From Chitinophagaceae bacterium UBA2467 (GTDB lineage: Bacteria > Bacteroidota > Bacteroidia > Chitinophagales > Chitinophagaceae), in the NCBI GenBank assembly GCA_002342205.1, contig DDPN01000126.1, positions 13,391 to 21,487 on the forward strand: a stretch of DNA of 8,097 nt, given 5' to 3'. Each line of letters begins with the position of its first letter. The first letter of the stretch is position 1. Of the stretch, positions 1 through 5,602 are shown piece by piece. The notes under the pieces were generated by a model, which saw only the letters and a list, made by a program, of their open reading frames with translations, ran no database searches and was not told the DNA's origin. A program made the translations under genes and the position numbers.

Positions 1-219
1 AAGGGGCGAAGTTCATTCTTGCAAGCTGTTGATTCAGTTGCAATAAACTTAAATGAGCCGCTTGAGATGGATGATGGAATATCAGTGGCATTGGAGGCGG
101 ATAAAATTCCGTTGGCAACGCCAAGCTACTATATACTGCGTGATGCACTTAAGAATCGGGTGCTGATTTATTTTACCGCTCCGTATAGCGGATTTTTAAG
201 CTGGATGATTATTGATTGA
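1..219 (+). CDS. C-terminal fragment of a modular secreted protein (5' end outside window)
   Basis: The frame is open from the first base and ends at TGA 217-219, leaving 72 residues of a longer protein whose start lies upstream. The fragment matches the C-terminus of the next gene: it has KGRSSF where the neighbour has KARGFV, and PSYYILR...IYFTAPYSG...W where the neighbour has PSYYVSR...IYFSSPFTG...W, both ending two or three residues after the Trp. The two genes are therefore tandem paralogs sharing a C-terminal unit of about 70-80 residues. The gap to the next start is 27 bp with no obvious terminator, so co-transcription is likely. The family function is not recognised; by analogy with the neighbour it is probably exported. 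A TTG codon at 19 is in frame, but the upstream frame is open and the paralogy argues for a truncated longer gene. Confidence 0.8.
   Translation, partial: KGRSSFLQAVDSVAINLNEPLEMDDGISVALEADKIPLATPSYYILRDALKNRVLIYFTAPYSGFLSWMIID
118..216 (+). repeat. PSYY C-terminal module, copy 1
   Basis: The encoded residues TPSYYILR, then RVLIYFTAPYSG and W.I close the truncated first gene. They align without gaps over most of their length to the end of the next gene. Confidence 0.6.
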
Positions 220-246
220 ATTTTTTAAAAATTAAAACTAATAACT

Positions 247-1236
247 ATGAAAAAGATTAATCTTGTCTATTGTATTTTTTTACTTGGTTTACTTTTTGTA
301 ACGCAAGGAAACGCACAAGTTCGTCCAACTATTCAAAGGGAACTTCGTTTAGTTAATCCAAGCCAAGCAGGTACGGGTTTTTTAGCTTTGCGAGCTGCTG
401 AGGGCACAAGTTCCTATACATTGTCATTTCCTTCTACCATTCCAGCAGTAAATAGTATTTTAAAAATTTCATCAGTCAACGGTTCCGCTACCACTCTGGA
501 ATGGCAATCACTTAATTCAGCTGTTACAAATGCCGCTTGGTCATTGGAGGGAAATAATATCACAGCTGCAGGTACGGGTAATGGGCAGCAATTTGTGGGT
601 ACTACCAGCGCACAACCTTTGGTAATAGCTACCACTCATACAACTGCACAGCCAATCAAAATATTGACAGGAAATACCGAACGAATGCGTGTCAATGCTG
701 ATGGGAAAATTGGTATTGGATCATCCTTAAATGCGACCTCTACACTGGATGTTGGAGGAACATTACGAGCAACGGGAAATGCGACAATGGGCGGAACAGT
801 GGATATTGCAGGTGCTACTTCATTGGCTAGTACTTTAAGTGTTACGGGAGATGTTAGTTTGGCATCTATTGCTGGAACTGCATCCTCGACAGTCCCTTCT
901 GGTTATGATCGAGTTTTACTGGCAAACAGTACGGGTTTATTAAAACAGTCTTCTATAGAAGCAGTGTTAACCTATAACGGGTATCATCTAACTAAAGCAA
1001 GAGGATTTGTTACCTACAGTACTGCTGTTGAATCTGCAGAAATTACTCCAACAAACGGTCAGGGTACTGCTGTTTCGCTCGATGCAAATGATGCAATCAC
1101 ATTGACATTGGAGGGAACAGCTGCTGATATGCCAATACCCTCTTATTATGTCTCCAGAAACACAGGAACTGGACGTTTCACAATTTATTTTTCTTCTCCA
1201 TTTACTGGATCTGTGAATTGGTCAATTTTAGAATAA
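247..1236 (+). CDS. Secreted modular repeat protein, paralog of both neighbours (329 aa)
   Basis: An ATG start is followed by a clear Sec signal peptide: Lys-Lys, a hydrophobic core at about residues 6-18, and GNA|Q as likely cleavage near residue 23. The mature protein begins QVRP. It then has a unit at about 33-86 (LRLVNPS...SYTLSFP...LEW), a WSLEGNN segment at 98-104, ERMRVNADGKIGIG at 145-158, and STLDVGGTL followed by repeats of the type L.V.G...L (about 165-205). The C-terminus (about 297-329) has PSYY, IYFSSPF and W. ERM..NADG..GIG..S..LDV is a pattern seen in phage tail-fibre-like and surface proteins of Bacteroidota (general knowledge). No Peptidase_S74 chaperone domain and no type IX secretion signal was recognised. 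It lies 27 bp after the upstream paralog and 16 bp before the next gene, so an operon is likely. A surface or adhesin-like role is inference. Confidence 0.85.
   Translation: MKKINLVYCIFLLGLLFVTQGNAQVRPTIQRELRLVNPSQAGTGFLALRAAEGTSSYTLSFPSTIPAVNSILKISSVNGSATTLEWQSLNSAVTNAAWSLEGNNITAAGTGNGQQFVGTTSAQPLVIATTHTTAQPIKILTGNTERMRVNADGKIGIGSSLNATSTLDVGGTLRATGNATMGGTVDIAGATSLASTLSVTGDVSLASIAGTASSTVPSGYDRVLLANSTGLLKQSSIEAVLTYNGYHLTKARGFVTYSTAVESAEITPTNGQGTAVSLDANDAITLTLEGTAADMPIPSYYVSRNTGTGRFTIYFSSPFTGSVNWSILE
343..504 (+). repeat. YTL/LEW module, copy 1 (in the 329-aa protein)
   Basis: Residues 33-86 of the 329-aa protein read as LRLVNPS, a variable stretch, SYTLSFP, a variable stretch, then TLEW. The unit recurs twice in the following gene. 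It resembles the 'TLP...GQVL...LSW' segment found in many tail-fibre-like proteins (general knowledge). Boundaries are approximate. Confidence 0.6.
1135..1233 (+). repeat. PSYY C-terminal module, copy 2
   Basis: The encoded residues PSYYVSR, then RFTIYFSSPFTG and W.I close the 329-aa protein. Shared positions with copy 1 include PSYY, Arg, IYF, Pro, Gly and Trp. The module is absent from the 500-aa protein. Confidence 0.6.
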
Positions 1237-1252
1237 TCAATCGGTAGATTTG

Positions 1253-2755
1253 ATGCGAGTTTTTAATTTACTTCTTTTCAGTGTGCTGAATTACGTTTTA
1301 CTACTCAAATCTCCAGTAGCAGCACAAATTCGGCCATCCAATCAAAAGGCAATACGGTTAGTTTCTCCTTCAGCTAATCACACCATTAGTATTTCATCAT
1401 TAATTACTCCGCAAACAGATTACACACTTTCATTGCCTGCACAGATGGGGAATCCTGGGCAAGCATTAGCTGTTCAATCGCAACAAAACGGAATCAACCA
1501 ATTGATTTGGAATTCTTACCTCACTGCACAAGAGGGATGGACTATGAATGGTAATAACACTTCTGATGCCTGGGATGGCACTTCTGGATCAAGGATGGGT
1601 ACCTCTTCTAATCAGGATCTGGTTTTTGTAACGAATTCCCAAGAGAGAATTCGCTTGACTAAAACGGGTTTTTTGGGGTTAGGAACATCCAGCCCACAGT
1701 CACTTGCAGAGATAAATGGTAATACAGATGTAAATGGCACCTTGGCTGTAGGAGATCAATTATTACCAGGCAATATGGTTGCTGATGGTAATAGTTATTA
1801 TCCTGCTGTTGGAATTCAAAAAAATGTAGCCTCAGCATCATCAACAACACCACGCACCATTGCAGTGCTTGGGCAAGTAATTGGAACGGGAAAATTTGAT
1901 AATCGATTAATGGGGGGTGCTTTTTTTGCACTATCCGATGCTTCTAATACACAATCTTTAGGTCAAATGCGGTCCATGCAGGCATGGTCTGTTCATGCAG
2001 GAACCGGAAGTATGATTAGTGCATGGGGGTCCTACAATGTAGTGACCAATAGAAGTACTGGAATAATCCAAAATGCATATGGTGCAGTGAGTGGCGTGGA
2101 AAACGGATCTACTGGCACCATCAATAAATTACATGCTCAATCAATTGAAGCTTGGAATAATCGGGGCGGTAGAATTGATACACTCTTCGGTTTGACCGTT
2201 AGTGTGTATAATAGTAATACTAGTTCTTCTATAGGTGCAGTTTATGGCATCTCCGTGGGTAAAGGATTGATTTCTACTACCAACGGCACCCATTTTTGGA
2301 GAAATACGGGAACGATTGATTATTCATATGGGATTTACCTGGATGAAAGTATCGATGTAGGTTCTAATCGCTATGCACTTTACTCTCGTTCAAAGTCATC
2401 AAGTAGATTATCAGGTCATTTGGAACTAGGTAATATTGACAATAACGCAGCTGAAATTCGTATGATGGAGCCTAGTTCTTTCGGTGATAATTACACCTCG
2501 CTTAAGGCACAGCCACAATCAGCAACGATTCAATTAACTCTTCCAGCCGTTACACCACTAGCGGGACAATATTTATGTGCAAGTCAGTCAAATCCTACCC
2601 AATTAGAATGGAAAACTCCTCAGCTTATAGCAACCAGTATGTCCACTATAGAGCGAGACGCCCTTAATTCACCTACTGCCGGACTTATAATTTTTAATAC
2701 CGATACATCACGTCACCAAGGGTATAATGGAAGAGGATGGTATGATCTTTATTAA
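1253..2755 (+). CDS. Secreted modular repeat protein with duplicated YTL/LEW unit (500 aa)
   Basis: I chose ATG 1253; an in-frame TTG directly before it (1250) could add one residue. The signal peptide is a hydrophobic stretch at about residues 3-19 with VAA|Q cleavage near 24, and the mature protein begins QIRPS like its paralog. Domains (numbered from ATG 1253): YTL/LEW unit at about 34-86, WTMNGNN at 96-102, ERIRL..GFLGLGTSSP at 131-148, a central glycine-rich repeat at about 251-371, a second YTL/LEW unit at about 402-453, and a terminus at about 463-500 with FNTDT..HQGYNG.GW. The last element resembles the common Bacteroidota ending (A)GTIVFNTDT...NG..W (general knowledge). It lacks the PSYY C-terminal unit of the two upstream paralogs, so modules were exchanged. 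No enzymatic motif was seen. The gap to the next gene is 10 bp, with no SD sequence. Confidence 0.85.
   Translation: MRVFNLLLFSVLNYVLLLKSPVAAQIRPSNQKAIRLVSPSANHTISISSLITPQTDYTLSLPAQMGNPGQALAVQSQQNGINQLIWNSYLTAQEGWTMNGNNTSDAWDGTSGSRMGTSSNQDLVFVTNSQERIRLTKTGFLGLGTSSPQSLAEINGNTDVNGTLAVGDQLLPGNMVADGNSYYPAVGIQKNVASASSTTPRTIAVLGQVIGTGKFDNRLMGGAFFALSDASNTQSLGQMRSMQAWSVHAGTGSMISAWGSYNVVTNRSTGIIQNAYGAVSGVENGSTGTINKLHAQSIEAWNNRGGRIDTLFGLTVSVYNSNTSSSIGAVYGISVGKGLISTTNGTHFWRNTGTIDYSYGIYLDESIDVGSNRYALYSRSKSSSRLSGHLELGNIDNNAAEIRMMEPSSFGDNYTSLKAQPQSATIQLTLPAVTPLAGQYLCASQSNPTQLEWKTPQLIATSMSTIERDALNSPTAGLIIFNTDTSRHQGYNGRGWYDLY
1352..1510 (+). repeat. YTL/LEW module, copy 2 (N-terminal copy in the 500-aa protein)
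   Basis: The encoded segment reads AIRLVSPS, variable, DYTLSLPAQ...PGQAL, variable, QLIW. It occupies the same position, just after the signal peptide, as copy 1 in the upstream paralog. The Glu of LEW is Ile here. Confidence 0.6.
2003..2365 (+). repeat. Degenerate protein repeat of about 18-25 residues, possible beta-solenoid
   Basis: The centre of the 500-aa protein can be laid out as about six rungs: MISAWGSYNVVTNRSTG, IQNAYGAVSGVENGSTG, INKLHAQSIEAWNNRGG, IDTLFGLTVSVYNSNTS, IGAVYGISVGKG...NTG and IDYSYGIYLDES. Each has a hydrophobic start, an aromatic-Gly or similar pair, alternating hydrophobic residues, an Asn, and a Gly/Ser-rich turn. This periodicity suggests stacked beta strands (inference). 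The repeat is seen in the protein, not as DNA identity. Confidence 0.55.
2456..2611 (+). repeat. YTL/LEW module, copy 3 (C-terminal copy in the 500-aa protein)
   Basis: The encoded segment reads EIRMMEPS, then TSLKA, IQLTLPA...LAGQYL and QLEW. It matches copies 1 and 2 in order and spacing but lies near the C-terminus, so this protein has the unit at both ends. Confidence 0.6.
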
Positions 2756-2765
2756 ACGAATAAAA

Positions 2766-3023
2766 ATGAAAAAAATTCTATTTCTTTTACTTGTCCTGCT
2801 CTTACTTAGCTTTTCTTCAGAAAGATATTTTGTATTTAAAATGACTGAAAAACAAGCCAATTATCATTGGCAAAATATGGAGCAAATCAAGTCAATTTTA
2901 GATCAAAGTATGCTGCCTCACATTCAAGTAAAGCAAATTATTACCGCCATTGATACCTTGCAACGTGACTTACAAATTGGATTAAAGGTTGACTCTTCAA
3001 GCTCTACTGATGATAAGAGATAG
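2766..3023 (+). CDS. Small membrane-anchored or exported protein of unknown function (85 aa)
   Basis: The start chosen is ATG 2766, which begins MKKILF and a strongly hydrophobic Leu-rich segment (about residues 4-16), followed by SFSSER. This is either an uncleaved membrane anchor or a signal peptide. An upstream in-frame ATG at 2727 would put charged residues before this segment and overlap the preceding gene by 29 nt, so it is disfavoured. The remainder (about 25-75) looks helical and polar, with a Gln/Ile/Leu-rich pattern (WQNMEQIKSILDQ, IITAIDTLQRDLQ), and ends in a Ser/Asp-rich tail. I do not recognise a family. It starts 10 bp after the 500-aa secreted protein gene, so it is probably the last gene of that operon. 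The rnpB promoter element begins 6 bp after its stop. Confidence 0.7.
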   Translation: MKKILFLLLVLLLLSFSSERYFVFKMTEKQANYHWQNMEQIKSILDQSMLPHIQVKQIITAIDTLQRDLQIGLKVDSSSSTDDKR

Positions 3024-3029
3024 GTTTTG

Positions 3030-3037
3030 TACCTTTG
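3030..3037 (+). promoter_or_regulatory. Promoter -7 element of rnpB (TACCTTTG)
   Basis: TACCTTTG fits the Bacteroidota -7 consensus TAnnTTTG perfectly and ends 4 nt before the first base of the RNase P RNA P1 helix at 3042, which is where transcription should start. No clear -33 TTG/TTTG element was found at the expected distance. Confidence 0.7.
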
Positions 3038-3041
3038 CAAG

Positions 3042-3399
3042 GCTACAGACCAGGTCTTCGACTCTCATTTGGGAGTAGGAAAGTCCGGACAGCAAAGTGC
3101 AATGCACCGGTGAATAGCCGGGCACTGGGTAACCAGTGACAGCAAGTGCCACAGAAAATAACTGCCTTTAGCAATAAAGGTGAGGATGAAAACGTGGGGT
3201 AAGAGCCCACGGTCTTCGCTGGTAACAGCGAATACGGGTAAACCTTGCATGCTGAAATGCCACGTATAGTAACCTTTGAGAGCGGCACGTTCGAGCACTG
3301 AAAAGACAGGTTACAGGGTAGGCAGCTTGACCAAAAAGGGCAACTTTTTTGGCAGATAAATGAAGGCCCTCGACAGAATCCGGCTTACAGGTCTGTAGC
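3042..3399 (+). ncRNA. rnpB: RNase P RNA (catalytic RNA of ribonuclease P), class A-like
   Basis: This is the RNA subunit that cleaves the 5' leader from precursor tRNAs. The ends are set by a perfect 10-bp P1 helix, GCTACAGACC (3042-3051) with GGTCTGTAGC (3390-3399). Conserved blocks appear in the right order: GGAAAGTCCGG at 3078-3088 (5' side of the P4 core), ACAGAAAATAACTGCC at 3151-3166, GGTAAGAGCCCACGG at 3198-3212, GGGTAGG at about 3316-3322 (L15, the region that contacts the tRNA 3' CCA), and ACAGAATCCGGCTTA at 3373-3387 (3' side of the P4 core). The length of about 358 nt is normal for bacterial RNase P RNA. A run of five T follows P1 (3400-3404). The gene has its own promoter element and lies 17 nt before the next coding start. 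Open frames on either strand here are shadows. Confidence 0.96.
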
Positions 3400-3416
3400 T
3401 TTTTAAAAATGCCTGC

Positions 3417-4448
3417 TTGAAATACCAGATTGGTGATAAAGTACTGCTATTGCATTCCAAGGAAGAAGCTACCATCATTGATTTTTTAGATAATCAAATG
3501 GTTAGTGTAGAAGTGGAAGGGGTGCAGTTTCCCGTTTTCATCGATCAGATAGATTTCCCTTATTACTATCGATTCTCACCTTCTCAAAAAAAATCAACTC
3601 CTGAAAAGCCAAAAATTGTTAAAAGGAGTCTTGATGATTTACGAGTCGAAAAAAATAAAACAGATCAACCCGCTTCAGCCGAAAATTTATCTTTTGTTCT
3701 TTTACCAGTTCTTGCAGACACGGAGGACGAATGGCAGGTAGAGTCTTTTAAACTCTATTTACATAATGGCCTATCGCATTCAGTTCAATTCGATTACCGA
3801 GTTAGCGTTTTGGGTAATGTAGATTGGCAATTTGCAGGAAAAGTGGAAAGAGGACATAATTTTTATCTCCATGACTTTTTGATGGAAGGCTTTAATGATA
3901 ATCCGATTTTTCTATTTGAATTTTCCTTAGTTGAAAAGATAAAGGGAAAAGTGGACCAATTTTCACATACAATTCGAATCAAGCCTAAGCAACTCTTTGC
4001 ACAACTTCAAAAATTAAAAGAGAGTAAAGAAGCAAGTTTTTCATTTCGAATAGTTGACGAATACCCAGATCAAAATACGGTTCAAATACTGGATACAAGC
4101 GAGATTGGATTTAAAGCTAATAACAGCATTGACTCACTTAAATCCAGTTTGTTTGAAAAATCATTTTATCATGTGATTGACCTGCATATTGAAGAACTTG
4201 TCGAGGATTGGAAAGGCCTTTCAAATTTTGAAATTCTATCCATTCAGTTAAATGCATTCGAGAGACAAATTGAATTGGCGATTCAACATCACCAACCTAC
4301 ACTAACTGTTATTCACGGAGTGGGTAAGGGCAAACTAAAAGAGGAAATCCACCAATGGTTAAATGGAAAGCCCTTTATTCGTAGTTATTCTGATCAGTTT
4401 GATCCCTTTTACGGGAATGGTGCAACTACGATCCAATTTCAATATTAA
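3417..4448 (+). CDS. DUF2027-type Smr-domain protein (343 aa)
   Basis: The N-terminus (about 1-55, MKYQIGDKVLLLHSKEE...) and central beta-rich region (about 90-190) resemble the DUF2027 family of Bacteroidota. The C-terminus (about 252-343) is an Smr domain with DLHIEEL at 255-261, HGVGKGKLKEEI at 300-311, and an Ile/Gln-rich beta end. Smr domains in other bacteria (SmrB, MutS2) bind or cut nucleic acid and act on collided ribosomes (family knowledge); the activity of this subfamily is not known to me. No MutS ATPase domain is present. The start is TTG 3417: no in-frame ATG lies upstream and homologs begin at this MKYQIGD-like sequence. ATG 3409 is in another frame and stops after three codons. 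There is no SD sequence. The position between rnpB and prfB suggests, but does not prove, a role in RNA or translation. Confidence 0.88.
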   Translation: MKYQIGDKVLLLHSKEEATIIDFLDNQMVSVEVEGVQFPVFIDQIDFPYYYRFSPSQKKSTPEKPKIVKRSLDDLRVEKNKTDQPASAENLSFVLLPVLADTEDEWQVESFKLYLHNGLSHSVQFDYRVSVLGNVDWQFAGKVERGHNFYLHDFLMEGFNDNPIFLFEFSLVEKIKGKVDQFSHTIRIKPKQLFAQLQKLKESKEASFSFRIVDEYPDQNTVQILDTSEIGFKANNSIDSLKSSLFEKSFYHVIDLHIEELVEDWKGLSNFEILSIQLNAFERQIELAIQHHQPTLTVIHGVGKGKLKEEIHQWLNGKPFIRSYSDQFDPFYGNGATTIQFQY

Positions 4449-4453
4449 TAAGC

Positions 4454-4461
4454 TATTTTTG
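4454..4461 (+). promoter_or_regulatory. Candidate -7 promoter element of prfB (TATTTTTG)
   Basis: This is a perfect TAnnTTTG match in the 17-bp gap between the Smr gene and prfB. It ends 4 nt before the prfB ATG, the same distance as from the rnpB element to the rnpB 5' end, so transcription from it would yield a leaderless or nearly leaderless mRNA. No -33 element was evident, and read-through from upstream is also possible. Confidence 0.4.
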
Positions 4462-4465
4462 CCTT

Positions 4466-5561
4466 ATGACAGTTGAAAAATTACAGGATATGCGGTCCCG
4501 CATTGTCGGGATAAGGAGGTTTCTTTGACGTCGATAATCGACTTCAGAAAATTGCACAAGACAAACAATTATCCCTAAGCCCTGGATTTTGGGACGATAA
4601 CAAAAGAGCTACTGATATTATGAAAAATATCAAGCTCAATGAATATTGGGTTAATCTCTATACCAATGCAGAACAGTCAGTAGAGGATTTTGCCGTTCTT
4701 TTTGAATTTTGGAAAAGTGGTGATGCTACAGAAGTAGAAACACAGGAGTCCTATGATAAAGCGCTTTCGCTATTAGATGATGCTGAATTTAAGGCTACCT
4801 TAAATGAGCCTGAAGATGAGCTTCCCGCTGTTTTACAGATCAATTCAGGTGCCGGTGGAACTGAGAGCCAGGATTGGGCAGAAATGCTAGCCAGAATGTA
4901 TCGCATGTATGGAGAAAAGCAGGGGTGGAAAGTCACAGAGCTTGATTGGGTTTGGGGCGATGGAGCTGGAATAAAAACATGTACCCTCCAATTTGAAGGC
5001 CCTTTTGCGTATGGTTTTTTAAAAGCTGAAAGTGGTGTGCATCGATTAGTACGTATCTCACCATTTGACAGTAATGCCAGGAGACATACTTCATTTTCTT
5101 CCGTTTTTGTTTACCCTCTAGTGGATGATACTATAAATATCGAGATTAAAGAAGCTGATGTAAAAATGGAAACAGCCAGAAGTGGTGGCGCTGGAGGGCA
5201 GAATGTTAACAAGGTGGAGACAAAAGTGATGTTGACACATATTCCCACAGGCATTGTCGTAGTTTGTCAAACAGAACGATCCCAGTTGGGCAATAGGGAA
5301 AAGGCAATGACGATGTTAAAAAGCCGCTTATACGAAGAGGAGTTAAGAAAAAGGAATGAGATTAGAGATGCGGTCAACAGCACCAAGAAGAAAATTGAGT
5401 GGGGAAGTCAAATTCGTAGCTATGTTTTTCACCCCTATAAAATGATTAAAGATCATCGTACAGATTTTGAAGTAGGAAATGTTCAGCCTGTAATGGATGG
5501 TGATTTAGATGGTTTTATTAAAGCTTTTTTGATGAGTGAAAAAGACCAGCAACAAGCATAA
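4466..5561 (+). CDS. prfB: Peptide chain release factor 2, expressed by +1 programmed frameshift
   Basis: RF2 reads UGA and UAA stop codons and triggers peptide release on the ribosome. Translation starts at ATG 4466, runs 20 codons to CTT-TGA (stop at 4526-4528), and must slip +1 so that GAC 4527-4529 is read next; the new frame continues to TAA 5559-5561. The product is 20 + 344 = 364 residues, close to the 365 of E. coli RF2. In full-length numbering, the stop-codon recognition motif SPF is at 198-200 and the catalytic GGQ at 243-245 within GGAGGQNVNKVE. The RF2-typical GAGGTESQDWAEML is at about 128-141, and the N-terminal SPGFWDD at about 37-43. A gene call starting at ATG 4620 would lose the first 51 residues. 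The start has no SD sequence. Confidence 0.96.
4496..4511 (+). other. Small hairpin just upstream of the frameshift SD
   Basis: TCCCG (4496-4500) pairs with CGGGA (4507-4511) around a six-base loop, with a possible extra G-U pair (4495/4512). It ends one or two nt before the AAGGAGG of the frameshift site. The stem is short and GC-rich in an AT-rich region. Whether it forms or matters is unknown. Confidence 0.35.
4513..4529 (+). promoter_or_regulatory. prfB: prfB +1 programmed frameshift site
   Basis: The elements are AAGGAGG (4513-4519), a TTT spacer codon, CTT (4523-4525), TGA (4526-4528) and C. In the known RF2 autoregulatory mechanism, low RF2 lets the ribosome pause at UGA; pairing of the upstream SD-like sequence with 16S rRNA then helps the P-site tRNA slip from CUU to UUU. 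The E. coli site has AGG-GGG-TAT before CTT-TGA-C; here it is AGG-AGG-TTT. The three-base spacing from SD to slip codon is conserved. Confidence 0.95.
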
Positions 5562-5602
5562 AGTAATTACTACCTTTAAACCACTAATATAAATCCTTTT
5601 TT

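Noticed and set aside
414..635. Minus-strand open frame inside the 329-aa secreted protein gene
   Set aside because: Shadow of a well-supported gene on the + strand; the same holds for 1659-1931 and 4751-4936.
1245..1252. TAGATTTG directly before ATG 1253, a match to the -7 promoter consensus
   Set aside because: Transcription would start inside the coding sequence, downstream of the start codon, so it cannot serve this gene; likely chance.
2727..2765. Upstream in-frame ATG for the 85-aa protein
   Set aside because: It would overlap the previous gene by 29 nt and place charged residues before the signal/anchor segment; ATG 2766 gives a standard MKK + hydrophobic start.
3043..3298. Two minus-strand open frames across rnpB
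   Set aside because: They lie wholly inside the structured RNase P RNA gene and show no recognisable protein features.
4466..4528. prfB as a pseudogene, or as a separate 20-codon ORF plus a shorter prfB from ATG 4620
   Set aside because: The CTT-TGA-C slip site with the SD-like sequence is the canonical RF2 recoding signal, and joining the frames restores a normal 364-residue protein.
5562..5571. Perfect 10-bp palindrome AGTAATTACT after prfB
   Set aside because: Short and AT-rich, with no loop and no T-run directly after it; too weak for a terminator or operator call.
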